Source of the DNA: Malachius bipustulatus
Taxonomy: Eukaryota > Arthropoda > Insecta > Coleoptera > Melyridae
NCBI GenBank assembly: GCA_910589415.1
Contig: OU342638.1
Coordinates: 7,170,014 to 7,234,013 of the forward strand
Reading direction: 5' to 3'
DNA: 64,000 bases
The notes below the pieces were generated by a model. The model made no database searches. It had not been told where the DNA came from and saw only the letters and a list, made by a program, of their open reading frames with translations. Below are positions 21,150-33,775 of the stretch, one piece after another. The position numbers were made by a program, and so were the translations under genes. The first letter of the stretch is position 1, and each line of letters opens with the position of its first letter.

Positions 21150-21654
21150 CCTTTTCAAAATATCTTTATTGTACAGAAGTTACAGGAAAATATACAAACG
21201 TATATAATATCACGACAGTCTACAAGTTCCTAATCTAAAGATTGCACCTTGGGTTTATTTTTATTTGGTAGCGTAATTATGTATATTTGATTACATGAGT
21301 AAGTCATCTATACTACAGCTACTAACTTGACGAGTTATAGCAAGGTGGTGGTCAGATCCAGCTTGCTTTCTAGGAATTCACTTTTACCGTTTATTAGGTG
21401 TTTCCAGGTAGGTATTTACAATATTTACAATCGTCCTAAATTTAACTTAAAATTATGTTATATACAACTATTTACAGGATTGTTATGGTGATGCGGAAGG
21501 TCATGCCTTTTATCTGCATTTCTTCCTTTTCACCATTTGCAGATAGGCAGAGTTTTGCAATGTGTATTTTACATTATTTACAGTCTTAATCCTATTATAC
21601 TGATGCGAAAGTATTTACAGAAATTTACAGGGTGTTTAGGGTAGTGGTCTATGT

Positions 21655-22189
21655 CATTATGTCTTATGCTGTATCATTTTGTAGATTAATGCATCCTGCC
21701 ACACTTTATCAAATGCCTTTTGGAAGTCTAGGAGGACAAGGGCTGTTGACTTTTTCGTGTTGAAATTAATACTGATGTCGTTCACTACTCTTACTATTTG
21801 ATGGACTGCACTGTGTCTATCTCGAAATCCAAATTGAAATTCAGTTAGTATGGATCTTTACTTTCCATATACTGGGAAAGTATTCTAACTTTATTATACT
21901 GTTGATGATGTATAATAGTTGAAATTTCGCCTTCTTCGATAAGTTTTTTAATGACATTTTCAATTTGATCTGGACCCGGACTTTTGTTGTTAGGTAGTTT
22001 CAGTAGGATCTTGTTTAACTCAGTCGTATTTACATAGTATTTAGAGGCGTTGTTACCTGAATTTCCCCTAAGATATCTTTTGACTTCTTTTACGATAGAC
22101 TCTTGTTCTGCGGTGTTGCCAGTCATGTCTAGGTCATGTATTTTTTCAAATTCTGAGACCAGATGTTCTGCTTTTTCAGAATCGGACAT
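21655..22189 (-). pseudogene. Jockey-like RT, partial
   Basis: Upstream part: NTTELNKILLKLPNNKSPGP, the motif preceding the RT fingers. It then breaks off at a stop near 21845. A second part in another frame reads TEFQFGFRDRHSAVHQIVRV and VLLDFQKAFDKVWQDALIY, the first catalytic Asp motif. The block between (the YRPISLL motif) and the YADD box are absent, so the enzyme is dead. Position after the endonuclease supports membership of the same element. Confidence 0.75.
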
Positions 22190-22577
22190 GAATGTCTTGT
22201 CGCCCTGTTTGAGGGAGGAGATAGTGTGGGATTTGTTTTATAATTTTTTGGCAATTTTCCAGAGAGAGTTGTCTTGTGGCCTAACAGATTGGAGTTTGTG
22301 ATTCCATTTATTGTTTGCTAGTTGTTTAATTTCATTGCTGATTCTTCTCGACAATGCGTTTGCACAGTCTTTAAAATCAGGATTTTCTGTTCTTTGCCAT
22401 TGTTTCCTGAATTTGGTTTTTCCTAATCATGTTAATTATTGCATCCGGTAGTACGTCTTTGTCAGAGGAGATTTTGGTTTGTTTGGAATGTCGTGTTTTT
22501 ATGGTCGTTATTGTGTTGACAAATCTCTCTACCTCTAAGTCTAATATGTTTTTATCGTCGATGAGGCCTGTTATTGT

Positions 22578-23336
22578 CTAGATGTTTTTGTCTAGATCTC
22601 GTCTAAATGATACCCAGTTCGTTTTCCTATACGAAGTTATGTACCTATCTATATTTCCCCTGTATTGCTTATCTAAGGTAAATATGATTCGGTTGTGACC
22701 GCTACTTAAGGCATTGGTTGAAATGGGTCGAGTTAAGCCTTGAATATTTTTTGTCAGAACTATATCTATCGTTGTTGGAGTCATTCCATTTTCTGGATAA
22801 TGTGTGTGTTTTTCTGAGTAGTGAAGCTGTAAGTTGTTGTCGGCTAAATAACTGTTTAACGTGTTACCGTTTTTATTGTTTACATGACCATTGCAGTTTA
22901 TGTGACGCGCATTCATGTCTCCCGTGATTATTACCCTATTGGCAACACTGCTTAAAGCGTCTAGGTCTTGGGTTGTAAAGTTATGTGAGGGTTTGTTGTA
23001 AACACCTACTAATACAGTGCCATCTTTAAGTTTTATTGCTATGTTCTCAATAAGAATAGTATTTAATTTTATTTGCTTGAATGATATAGATTTGTGGACA
23101 GCCATTGCTACTCCGCCAAATCGAGAATTCGTTCTAGTTTTGACAATGACGTTATAATTTTTTATTTTTATTTTATCAGACTGAGTTAGTTTGATTTCAT
23201 TGATAGAGATGATATCAATTTTTTTATGATTTATGAAATTAATTAGATGGCTAAGTTTGTTTTTAATACCATCTGCATTCCATGAGCACATCTTAAGATT
23301 AGAGTCCATAAGTTGACAAGTTTTGGGTGAATTCAT
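22578..23336 (-). pseudogene. Jockey-like apurinic-type endonuclease domain
   Basis: About 250 open codons of an exonuclease-endonuclease-phosphatase fold used to nick target DNA. Motifs in order: LKMCSWNADGIKNKLSHLIN (Asn of motif I), IDIISINEIKLT (catalytic Glu), TRTNSRFGGVAMAVHKSI, VLVGVYNKPSH, RVIITGDMNARHINCNG (Asp/Asn motif), and TTIDIVL (Asp). The last His-type motif reads SSGHNRIIF, close to the usual SDH with Gly for Asp. It begins shortly after ORF1 and runs toward the RT linker. As a domain it looks nearly intact; the element as a whole is not. Confidence 0.85.
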
Positions 23337-23534
23337 AAAATATCGTGAATTTTTGAAGAGAATTTTCTACTCCCTACAAGTTGGCTGTTCAGATCTTTTA
23401 TAGCTTTGAGCATTGCTTTTACATTTATTTGGCTGTCTCATTTGTTAATCTCTTTTACGAGATTAAATCGTTAGTTTGATTATTGTTTGTTGCACTTGCA
23501 CTATTATCATTTTAAGATGTATTTGAGTTTACCT

Positions 23535-24318
23535 TTAGTTGTGGTGTTGGGGGCACGACTGTCTGTTGACTTGCACGGTTTGTCCAGGGATTGATGGTTC
23601 GTGCTGGTGGGATGTGCGGTGCTTTTTTGGCATTGTTTCACTGTTTCTTCCTGTTTTTTTGATAAGCTGCAGCTTCTTTTGGTATACTTGGCACTTTACA
23701 CTCTTTACTGGATGCTCTTCTTCGCAGTTAGCACAAGTTGCAGGTGCTTCTCTTGGCCTCTGGCATTCCCTAATTAAGTGTTCTTCTGCACACTTGAGGC
23801 ATTTGGGTTTCGCGAAGCAATTACTTGTGGCATGGCCCCATGCCATACATCTATGGCACTGTAACATTTCTTTTTTATTATTTTTTCTTTCCCAGGTGAT
23901 CCTGGTGTAGTTGAGCACTTTAATTGAATTACTTATTTTTTTAAGTGTTGTTTCGTTAGATGTAACCAACATGTAAAGTGGATCCCCGTTGGTTGCCATT
24001 TTGTAGATTTTGTTGACTGGAATTTTGTGTTTTTGCTTCAGTTCCTCTTCAATGTCGACTAGATCTATTCCATTGGTGAGCCCACGAATTACGAAGGCAT
24101 GTGGTTTGTCTTCTTTGATTGTATATGTGTGGAATTCTGTCTTCCTTGATTCCAATGTTTTGAGGTAACTTTGTCGTTCCTCTTTGTCGTAGATAAAGAC
24201 ATTTGTGTTGTTTTTCGTATACTTTACGTGGAAACCCTTGAAAATCGAACTTTGTAGGACTTTTATGAGCTGCGGTCCATTGTTTGGTATACCATGTATT
24301 ACCAGTGGTTTTTTTTAT
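23535..24318 (-). pseudogene. Jockey-like ORF1 (nucleic-acid binding, three zinc knuckles)
   Basis: Open from about 24318 (PLVIHGIPNNGPQLIKVL, then YTKNNTNVFIYDKEERQSYL), continuing through HTYTIKEDKPHAFVIRGL, a typical PRE/C2HC-type domain. Knuckles follow: CHRCMAWGHATSNC, CLKCAEEHLIREC and a CANCEEEHPVKSVKC form. The tail is basic and Gln/His-rich. ORF1 coats element RNA. It lies upstream of the endonuclease with about 200 bases between, as in jockey. The true start is uncertain because a stop interrupts the frame just upstream (KR*KKPLVI). Confidence 0.8.
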
Positions 24319-24512
24319 CGTTTGGTTTTTTCGGTTTTCTTATCGATGTTTCAGTAATGCTTGTATTATCATCATCTTCAACGTCCATATCTTCTTGAGT
24401 AGGTGTTATATGCCCTGATCTACTGAGCCATATTTTTAAATTCGTGTTATGTAGGTATTAAACATTTAAACGAAAAAAAAATGGAATCAAGATTAAACAA
24501 ATCCGTACTTAC

Positions 24513-24735
24513 TTGAACGTCATCGCAATTCCGGCCGACATATGGAGGTCCTCGGAGACACAGCGTGCCAGCGAACAGGTTTTATCTAACGTGAAAAGGT
24601 CCCTATCCTCATACACCATTATAGTTTTTTTCGGGGTAATGTCCACGCCCATGCGGACACATTCCCAGAACCCCCTGTAGTTTGAGTCTACTTGTCTACC
24701 TCGTCGTGGATTCCTTGAGCCAATAAAAGTAAATA
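24513..24735 (-). CDS. Exon of a macrodomain protein related to OARD1
   Basis: A minus-strand coding stretch reads GFWECVRMGVDITPKKTIMV, then YEDRDLFTLDKTCSLARCVS and EDLHMSAGIAMTFK. It ends at 24513 at a canonical donor (GTAAGT). The block GDLF-x6-SLAHC(I/V)SED-xxMGAGIAxxFK is the hallmark N-terminal part of the OARD1/TARG1 macrodomain, which removes ADP-ribose or acylated ADP-ribose groups. Here the acidic, Ser-Leu-Ala, Ser-Glu-Asp and Ala-Gly-Ile-Ala residues are kept; His of AHC is Arg and Gly of MGAG is Ser. The next exon should lie at lower coordinates but only the jockey-like element is there, so this is an orphan exon or a gene with a long intron. The upstream boundary is not fixed. 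Confidence 0.6.
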
Positions 24736-27476
24736 GGTGTTCTCTGTGACAAGTCTACTGTACAGGTGTCTCATATAACTCGTCCTTGTACCTTTATTAA
24801 CGAGAAACCTCAAGATGACACGAAAAAACTTTTCGAGTTAAAGTTGTTTCCGATGATGAGATTTTCTTTATACTAATTTCTAAATGGTAGATGATTTATA
24901 TAAAGAGCCATAACGCCCAGTTGCACTTTTTTAATAAAGAACCTATATATTTTTTAATTTTTACAGCTACTGAGAAAAACAAATCGCTTTCAAAACAAAA
25001 AACACGCTCATCTCCATAATGACCTTTCATTTTACTTAATAATTTGCATTAATGTTTTATTGTTAATTAAATGTGATCAAGGGACAATTCCCGAAACGTC
25101 AACTGTTGATTAATAACTGTAAAAATAAGCTTAGGTACGAACCTAAAAACCAATACCAAAATAATAATATAGGTAACTCGGCAATTGGTTCAATATTTAC
25201 AATTTTCTAATGGTATTTTTGTATGAATATTAAGTAAGATTTCACGTGATTTTATACAAAGATTTTTTCAACAATTATGGGTAGTCGGTAGGTAGGTAGG
25301 TACATAATAATTATCCAATCCAATTTATTTGTTAAAAATGGAAAAGTAAAATTCTCTAAACAATTCATAATAACTTACATAATTATTTTTTTTGTAGATG
25401 TTATGGTCGTTCTTTTCAGAATTTCAGAATAACAGTGAACACTGAACGAACTGAACAACTGAACTGGAATCTCTAAATAAAATGCTACCACCCATATACT
25501 CGTAACTATACTTTCTTAAACTGCAATAAAAATTCACAGTATTGCCACAATTATTAGTCTACAATTATTATTAATATTATTGTTGGTCGATATTTGACTT
25601 CCTTGATTTCAGTGACCTAGTTTTCTCAAAGAGTGGTGAGAAATCAGCACTGTTTCTGGAAATTGTTGTAAAAACCTTCGTCTACTAGAGCTTTTATACA
25701 CCAAACTTGATTATGAACAATGAAGTTACGAAACAGCAATAGGGACATTTCGTGATACGTGACAACAAGGCTCATTCGATATTCAGGATTTGTACTCACT
25801 CCACTATTATTCCTAAATCTGCGGTAGGTAGATGTAGTCAAGTGTAATGTAAAAAAACTGAAGTCAAGGGAGATGTAGTGTGAGGTAGAAGACTGTGGTC
25901 TCGTCATAATAGTCTGTCTCGCTCGATGTTGCTTGGATGACATTGATGTTGATCCTTCTCTTTCATGGCTGGTTTTTTACCCTCTAATAATATTCTTCTT
26001 CCGAAAAAAAAATTTCTTCCCCTGATTTATCGCTTCCTCGCAGATAACTTTAATGCAAGTCCAAGTTAATTTGATTTTTACGTCAGACAAACATACACGT
26101 TAACACGTTCGTCAGAACGGTGGCTCGATATTACGTACCTACCTACCTACTTACATGTGATTTTTGATTAGTGCAATTTTTGTGCCATAAAGGTGTAAAC
26201 TTCCGGTTAATTAACTCCCAACGATTCATAAATCACACCACTTCCCAAACAATATCATTTACAGTTATTTTAAACAATATACACATACAAACAAACAAAA
26301 AAAGACAAACACCAACTCAAAAACAAAACAACAACAAAAAACAATAATAGTAAAATAACAATTATCTAAAATAAATATTTGTTTCAAACGATATGCCATT
26401 TTTAGATTTTAGAGTAGGGCTCCTTAAGTGTATTATGTTTGCTTTATTTACTTCTGGCATACTTCATCAAAGTACCAAACGCGGGTTACTTTAAGTAACA
26501 GCGGCATGACGTAAGCGTCCTTTGGGTTCTTAGACGATCAAGAAAGATTTATCTTAGAGATAAGCAGGCCAGTGGGTTTAAATGTTACTAGGAATTTATA
26601 TTATTAAAGTATAATGTAGCGTCGTGGTACAATCTAATATGTAACCAAAGGCTACATCTTTCAATATATAGGCGTCAGAGGCTATTGTATAACTTGTATA
26701 AGGTACTTTGTATAACAAGGTACACTAAATAATATCTTCGAGAGTACAGCTCAAGTAGTATTCGACTACTTAACCCTTTAATTAATATTAGTAATAAATA
26801 ACCTTATAACCAACTTACCTAATTAGTTTCGTTACCAACAATGTTCCCTTAGAATTTCGATTTGAGAAAGTGTATTTTAATAAAAAATAGAGTCTATGTA
26901 TACCTATGTGGTTTTTGATAAGCAGATATAGTTTCTTTAATGGTACCTTTTATTACCTCGTATAATACTAATGTCTCTATTCAAGGAGATATTCACATTT
27001 ATGGTTCTGCGATAAGAGCAAAATCAGACTTTTTCGAGAAGCCTATTAAGTCATCGTACTTAAATGTTTATAAATCTGTCGAAAGACAACTTTTGGCATA
27101 ATTGTATTCATAGACGTAATTAAATAATGTAAACTTGTATCACTTCAATATAAACAGGAATATGTGTTTTGTCTCATGATTCGTACTCTGGATAAATAAA
27201 TAATATGATAATTAATTAAGTATGAAATAAAAAATATAAAAATATTATATTATTGTTGTAAAGATCTACAACAAAATTTTAAGTAAAACTAGCATAACAC
27301 GAACACAAATTTCCACTTACTAGCTGGGATCGGAATTATGCATTGCTTATTGCACTCTCCAATTCATTTATTTGGTCGCATGAACAAGAGGAAATTTAAT
27401 ATTTTTAAGCAAATCTTTTTTATTCTGGTTCTGATTCTTTGCGCTGATCGCGATGATGAATATTCTCAAAATTTGA
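24736..27476. other. 2.7 kb AT-rich sequence without recognisable genes
   Basis: Only short simple repeats were seen: (TAGG)n at about 25287-25304 and its complement (ACCT)n at about 26133-26150. An open frame at 25943-25644 has no recognisable motif. Confidence 0.4.
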
Positions 27477-28350
27477 TCAGTGATTAATTTTCAAGTAATC
27501 ATCTTTCATTTGTTGCTTATATTCTGATTTAAATATAGATAGTTCATTTTTGAGCATAATAATTTCGTTCCTCATATTCACGATTTCGGCAGAGACATTA
27601 ATAACTTCTACTGCGGGCGACTCTGAAAAACCTAGGAAGCAAAAAATTGAATAAAAATCATTAACTCGATCGTTTATAAAAAGTCGAAACAACAGGGGGC
27701 CCAAATGGGACCCTTGAGGAATTCCCGATGACACACAATAGGGGTCAGAAACAAAACTTCCCTACTTTAACTGTTTGTATGCGATTAGTAAGAAGAGAAT
27801 TTATCCAGGAAAGCAGAGGCTCGCCAACACCGTAGGACTCCAATTTTCCTATCAATATTGAGTGATTAGCAGTGTCGAATGCCTTACTGAAGTCCGTGTA
27901 GAGAGCATCGACCTCGAAACCCTCTATTGAGTTTATCATAAAATTTATAAAAATAAATAAGTTGGATGCTGTGGACTTAACCTTTTTTGTAAATAGGTAA
28001 TGCATAACTGTTTTTCCAAAGATCGGGGAAAACCCCTACAGAAAGAGATTTATTAAATATAATAAAAAGCGGCCAGATCAAAGATGGAGCGCAGCTTTTT
28101 ACAAATAATATTGGTGGAACTAAGTCTGGGCCCATACTACCATTAAGATCTAGCTTGCTTAATTCAAGAATTTCGTCACTTGAAACTGATAGGGCGTCGC
28201 AATGAACCGCCGAAAAAGTTCCGGCACAATCCTAATACTTCTGAAGACTTGTTCAAAGAATTTGGCGAAGAGAGCCGCAGTACTCCTACCACATTCCGAA
28301 ATCTGATCTTTGTAGCGAACCATTTTAAAGCCAATGTTTTTTGAAGCCAA
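27477..28350 (-). pseudogene. Decayed non-LTR (jockey/CR1-group) reverse transcriptase fragment
   Basis: Minus-strand pieces, separated by stops and frameshifts, hold RT motifs: FPDLWKNSYALPIYKKG (about 28000), then VDALYTDFSKAFDTANHSIL (first Asp, about 27900), LLSWINSLLTNRIQTVKVG, and SSGIPQGSHLGPLLFRLFIN (about 27720). The catalytic YADD box is missing. The frame instead runs into a coiled-coil-like stretch (VINVSAEIVNMRNEIIMLKN...), preceded on the minus strand by a TTGCTTCCTAG acceptor-like sequence near 27637. That stretch may be unrelated sequence joined by deletion or a small exon. Too decayed for function. Confidence 0.7.
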
Positions 28351-28504
28351 TTATCCATGTATTGTTATAATGAAATATAATTTCCATCAACTTTCAAATG
28401 TAGGTGACTGAGATCCATATGAGGTAGATGTGTGAGGCTGAGAATACAGCGCTAGATTATTGAGATTATTGAAGTTATATGGCGGAACAGATAGCTGAGT
28501 TGTA

Positions 28505-28830
28505 GAACAGTTAGGTCTGTCATATTACCCTAGGTCGGCAGTAAACAAAATTTCGTTAATTTCAAACTGTACATGCTTGACTGTTAATTGAACTATATTC
28601 CCGAAGTTTTTCCACCATATGGAGAGCAAATGGCGTATGTTTGTCATGATGAATGGCTAACCCTTGTGACTGCTGCATTGACGATGATCCAGTTGCTGCT
28701 TTTTCTAGTAACTCAAAAGCTCTATCAAGTTGTTCACTTTCTTTCCCTTTCTCTGATGCTTTTCTCCTTGACCTACCACTTCTTGAATCTGTATAATCCG
28801 TCGTTAGGATGGATCTTCAATACACTAAAC
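28505..28830 (-). pseudogene. BESS-type C-terminal fragment (MADF/BESS family)
   Basis: Minus-strand frame: DSRSGRSRRKASEKGKESEQ, LDRAFELLEKAATGSSSMQQ, FALHMVEKLREYSS, then after a one-base shift VQFEINEILFTADLG and a stop. The LDxAFxxL...PFAxxMxxKLRxY...Q-x-IxxILFxAD pattern is the end of MADF/BESS proteins, DNA-binding factors also found as partners in some DNA transposons. The plus-strand hydrophobic frame over the same bases is antisense. No MADF domain is seen upstream, so this is a last exon or a relic; the frameshift favours a relic. Confidence 0.45.
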
Positions 28831-28911
28831 GCACTCGCACTAGTCGCGTTACGCACATCAATAATTCGTCATTTATTTAAACGTTATTTTTTTCTGCGCG
28901 TAACGGAGTGA

Positions 28912-31254
28912 CAAGTGACAATGTAAATCCGTGTCACTGACGTTGAGATGAATGTGGCTAAGTTCCAGCGACTCGCCAAGTACCGTCGGCGACTTGCAGG
29001 TATCGAGTTTTAGTCCCATTTGGTACTTGATTAAAATAACTTTGAAATTCCATAATTGCAGTTTCTGTTACGACTTTTGATAAACAATTGCTTAGAAGTC
29101 CCATATATTTGTGAAAATTTACTGCAAAGAACAAAGACGCCATTATCAGCAATTGGAACAATCACCTCAAAATAAATATTCAAAGATTTTTTCTCATGTT
29201 TAATCAAAAATAGTACATAAATCAATACCACACTAATGAGTTAAAACTTCTGAGGTCAATAAAAATTTGTGACTACAACCTAAGCATGCTATTTCTTGAA
29301 TGATGTTTCTGTTGGTTTTTAATTACTTTAAAAACTGCAAATTTTAATGGCGCTTAAACATAATTGGAGGTATCAACGATACATTTAACTAAAAACTTTT
29401 ATTCGTTTAAGTTTTCACACACGGGGTGATGATAATTTTGAATATAATATTCCGTATACCCGTGACTCTTGAGAAATATTAAGATTTCGAATGATGGCGA
29501 GTTGCTGAGTTAGGCTACATGATGAATACCTGGCATACAAAATAAACTATTATGAAAGAGTGGGACTATTATAAAAAATACACTAATAAGCTGTAAGACA
29601 AAGCAAGGACTATCAGACAGAGTAGTGAAGTTCCGGGAAAGTCGCTGAAACTATTCTGCGACGCCTAGAACGTTCCCGGGGCTAGTTGCCACTACGTTTC
29701 AACAACCCATTGTGTTGCTTGGGATAATGTCTATGTTAAATGGTTAGTGAACTGTATATTTAAGTTTTAATTATTAAAGAATATAAATTTTCTTTAGTAA
29801 TATTTATTTAAGAAAGATCAATTTTAATTCAGGTGAAAAACAGTATAAAATAATGAAATGCAAATGTCGCACACCCTTTTTCACCGTCGATGCTTCTTTA
29901 TTCAATTCTTAATGCTCAATGCCATGTCAAGGGCAGAGGGCTTGCTCGCTTGCTGGTACTACCCCTTCTCGTCCGCCCGTGACAGGGTTGGACTCAGGAA
30001 ACTCGCCAGGTCCGTCTTCGGAGTTAACAGTCTACTTATTGCAATCCTTTCGACCTTACCTGATTCTTCAGATGATGACGGAATATATTCTGAGCCCAAA
30101 CTTATCAGAGAATGATATTTTGATGGAAAAGGCCCAGATTGACGAAACTCCGAATCTAGGTTTTCCGAATCTGTATCATTAGGTGATATAGAAAAAACCG
30201 ATTCTTCATAATAATTATCGACAGGAAGTATGTATATATCGTATACAATAACACCGACTAATTACACTTTTATTGTATGATAATTCCTAACTTCGGGGAC
30301 CAAATAATAACATCCATTAATAATTAACATATACTCTTACTTCTTAATTGTAGGTACAAAAAAAAATCTTATAATATCAGAGACAGCGAACATTGCATTC
30401 CGTCATTTCTCTTCTCTCCACAAAACAGAAAAATAATAACAATAATTATTATTATTGACAATTTGTGGACTGTATAAAGATAAATTAAATTCCACCTACC
30501 TTCGTGCTGGCTGCTTACATGGTAATCTTTGAGCACTTTGATTATTGAGTTAGGAAAAATGGTGTGGGGGGGGGGGGTAGGAAGGAATAAAGGAATGTAA
30601 GAGGTTGCTCTAATTCGAACTCCCGACAAAATGGTTTACTTGAGAAAACAGCAAACATTATAAGTGAATGATTTATTCGCATGACTCAAGGTTGACTACT
30701 GCTCGATAAGTGAGGGAATTAATTTCCCGGTGAAATCTAAAATTGATAACAAGATCGCAACAACCAGAACAGCTGTTCAAGCCAAAACATCCTGCCCCCA
30801 CAAAGGTTGATAGATAAACAATCAAACAAACATAGAATACTAAGTTTCATAATTTTCCCCAAAGTTCTATAACCAAATTCTATAATTAATGTTATAAAAA
30901 AAAAAGAATATAAAAATTCTGCATTCTTGCCAATATAATATAGGTACAGCAGATACTTAAATATAGATAAATATCTACTGACAAAGTTCGTTCTATCTCT
31001 ACCCTTGATTGAACTATTTACAAAATAAAATGAAGCAGAAAAAAATTATTACCAACAGCTATTGATTGGGTAGTGGGAAAAGTTTCACAATCAGTCGTTT
31101 TTACTATACTTTTCTTGGATACAATTAATCTATTATCGCCAAAGGCCAATGCAAAGGAGGAAGCTATCCTGAATTATAACCACTATCATGCCAACCTTGG
31201 CGGGATTTGATCTCGAATTCCATTTTTGCCGAGCTTGCAGGCCTGACAGATATT
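28912..31254. other. 2.3 kb without recognisable genes
   Basis: AT-rich. A homopolymer run of G near 30565-30577 is the only notable simple repeat. No TIR pair found. Confidence 0.4.
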
Positions 31255-31690
31255 CTAAGTGACACCTTTTCCAATATTGTTCATGTGGACATCATATTGT
31301 ATGTTCTGTGATGTTCTATGTTCTGCGATATTGCACTTATCAGAAAGTTTCTTTGACTTGCGTTTTTTTCTTCGTGGACAATATCCACAAAAACCCGGAT
31401 TCGTTTCTGGAATCTGATGCTGTTGTTGTTCCAGGGTTCCTACAAGACGTCCTATACGTGATCGAATGTCAAACGGCAGATAGGTTATTGATGAACGATC
31501 AACTAAGTGAGGTTTTATCAACTCTTCAGCCAAGTTCTTGAGAAAGATTTGCCGATCTTGAATAATTTCCGTATTGCTCTTGAATATTTTTTGTGAGTTG
31601 ATGCCTCCAACGCATAGTGAAAAATAATCTTAGCAGCCAGCGGCAACGGAATCTGGATACAGATGAGGTAGATTTCATCTGATTATCAAC
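31255..31690 (-). pseudogene. piggyBac-like transposase C-terminal fragment
   Basis: Minus strand. First RCRWLLRLFFTM (the usual WWWPLF block of the RNase H-like fold end, about 31640), then in another frame LAEELIKPHLVDRSS, FDIRSRIGRLVGTLEQQQH and NPGFCGYCPRRKKRKSKKLS. These match the tail of piggyBac-type proteins, which end in a Cys-rich zinc-binding domain; here CGYCPRRKKRKSKKLSDKC has lost one Cys (Ser instead) and the final CxxH is damaged. It is a fragment only, unrelated by position to the element at 14-17.7 kb. Confidence 0.6.
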
Positions 31691-31728
31691 ATCCACGCCT
31701 CTCTTTGTGAGGTTCTAAAGTTATAAAG

Positions 31729-33134
31729 TTATAAAGTAATAATTTCAGGTTTGCATGACTTGAACCTTAATAATCGCTGTTGATAGCAGAACATGTAACT
31801 GAGAATTATAGCACGACATTGACACCTGTGGTAATACTTGTCTATCATTATGGAGTAATGTATTATGTTCAAATTGACACTTTTGACAAGATCTACCACA
31901 CGACATTGGCTCAAATCGTGACCTAAGCACAGATAGTTTTCACAAAGCTTTAATTCTTTGAGTCTTGCTAATCTGTCCTTGCCAGACAGTTTCAAAAACT
32001 CCCGACATGAATATATTTTGTGAGCCTTTTTACAGTTGTAACAATTTGGACTGTAACTTATTAATGACATTTGGCTTTGCTAGCCAGCACTACGATGATT
32101 GTAACTACTATTATTACGTTCTTTAGGTTGTTCCTTATTGCTTGTTTGATTGATTTCAATAGTTTCAAACCAATCGGCTCTCGAACTTAGAAAGTTTTGC
32201 ATATCATCAAAAGTTGGAACTGTTTTGGATATTTTGTACCTTTCCCACTCCCTTGCTGTGGATTTATCCAATTTTGTTGAGAGAATATAAATAATTAATG
32301 TGTCCCAACTTTTGACCGGTTGATTCAAAGACTCTAAAGCACGCAAATGTTTAAAAATTGTATCTATTAAATCTCTCAAACCATTTGCTGATTCCTTAAT
32401 CAAACAATGCATTTCAAATATAGACTTTACATGGCTATGTACCAACAAACAAGAATTGTCAAACCTCTTGCATAGCAGTTCCCAAGCAACCTTATAATTT
32501 TCAGATGAGAATTCTAGTGACTAAATGACCTTGAGTGCTTCTCCCTCCAATGAGGCCTTCAAGTAGTGATACTTCTGGATACTATTTATTGACACGTTTA
32601 AATGTATCAGTGATTCAAACGTGTCCTTGAACTCCAACCAATTGATGTGATTTCCCTTGAACTTTGGTAGATCAATTGTTGGCAGTTTGATGTTCATTAA
32701 TGATTTTGAATCTGAATGCTCAATCTCGACAGTTTCAGAAACCTCACTACTTTGATCACCTTGCTCACTACCTACTTCGGAATTTTCCAAACAAAAATTT
32801 TCAGAAATGGAACGTTTCGCCCTAATGACTGTAACAGATGCCCTGGTAGAGGAGAAGGAATTCTCAAAATCAGCTCTTTCGGCATATTGAGCATTTAAAT
32901 CCTTATCTTCGCATTTTAATTCAATTTGATCTTGAATGACTTCGAACTCTGAATAAATTCCCTCCACCTTCTCTGCTCTCAGTTCTAATTCTGCAATAAT
33001 TTTTCAGATATTGTTTCTTTCTTATTGAAAGATTCTACAACAGGTGTTAAAAATGTTTTAAAAGTAGTTAGTTTGCTTTTTACTGAACCGCGTTTTCTAA
33101 TCAGGGTTGACACATCTAATGATTCCAATGACAT
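31729..33134 (-). pseudogene. BEL/Pao gag (DUF1759-type) with zinc-binding region
   Basis: Begins at an ATG at 33134 (MSLESLDVSTLIRKRGSVKS). After one frameshift near 33000 it continues AELELRAEKVEGIYSEFEVI and the DUF1759 hallmark LPTIDLPKFKGNHINWLEFK (about 32650), YHYLKASLEGEALKVI, then LRALESLNQPVKSWDTLIIY (about 32300). Cys/His motifs follow: PNCYNCKKAHKIYSCREFL, LKLCENYLCLGHDLSQCR, and a broken last one with CQKCQFEHNTLLH. This order is typical of BEL/Pao gag, the RNA-packaging protein. Several frame changes, and the absence of protease and RT to the left (a piggyBac fragment follows), show a truncated dead copy. Confidence 0.82.
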
Positions 33135-33662
33135 GATGTGCAGCTTATTGCCCTAACGAATGGACAGTATTATTCAATTAATAATTGTTGTACCTATCTA
33201 TTATTATAATATCAATTAATATTATAATACAAAGAAACCAAATATGAGTCTACCTATTTGTTCTTTTTCTAATGTAACTAATTAATCATAAATGTAGGGA
33301 AACGAATTATTTTACCCTAGAGGGGAAAAATAATCGTTGAGAGCATGAGACAAATAGAAGACAACAAGGGTCGTGGGTTGAGTCGCTAGTCTAAGAGGGT
33401 CAACAATAACACACAGGTCAGCAGAATAATAGGTGCTTTTTATTAACAAAAAAAAATCACAATTATTATTATCCAGTGAAGCTCTTGAGCGTGGTTAACA
33501 ATTCATTATAAACAAGAGTGTTAAGTTGCGCAGAATGAAGCGGTCTGATAAATATGGTCAACGAGGCACTTATATGGGTGATTCTGACGAGGGCTGGAGT
33601 CAAGTCAGCTTCTGTAGGAATGATCCTGGCTGGTCGGAAGAATGATCCTGGTTGTTCGAAAA

Positions 33663-33775
33663 AAAAATGTGCCCCGTAGGGAAAAATGCTCCGTAAGAAA
33701 AATGCTCCGTAGGAGAAAAATGCTCCGTAGGAGAAAAATGCTCCGTAGAAGAAAAATGCTCCGTAGAAGAAAAGC
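33663..33775. repeat. 18-bp minisatellite
   Basis: Units such as AAAAATGCTCCGTAGGAG and AAAAATGCTCCGTAGAAG are repeated about five times, plus degenerate edge units. Because 18 is a multiple of three, frames stay open on both strands; this explains the small repetitive open frames here. Confidence 0.9.

Larger units (their letters stand above)
21150..24450 (-). mobile_element. Jockey-like non-LTR retrotransposon, internally deleted
   Basis: ORF1 with zinc knuckles (23.5-24.3 kb), an APE-type endonuclease (22.6-23.3 kb), a linker and partial RT (21.65-22.2 kb) follow in the right order on the minus strand. The sequence 21180-21650, rich in TTTACAG repeats, ends in a minus-strand AATAAA near 21167 and is likely the 3' untranslated part. 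RT motifs between the first block and the Asp block, and everything after it, are missing. Confidence 0.8.

Noticed and set aside
24736..27476. Search for splice-linked exons continuing the macrodomain gene upstream
   Set aside because: No stretch with matching phase and convincing motif found.
28588..28911. Plus-strand 107-residue hydrophobic frame as a membrane protein
   Set aside because: It is antisense to the BESS-type coding relic, which has recognisable motifs.
30600..30645. tRNA-like B-box (GTTCGAATT on the minus strand)
   Set aside because: No A-box or cloverleaf around it.
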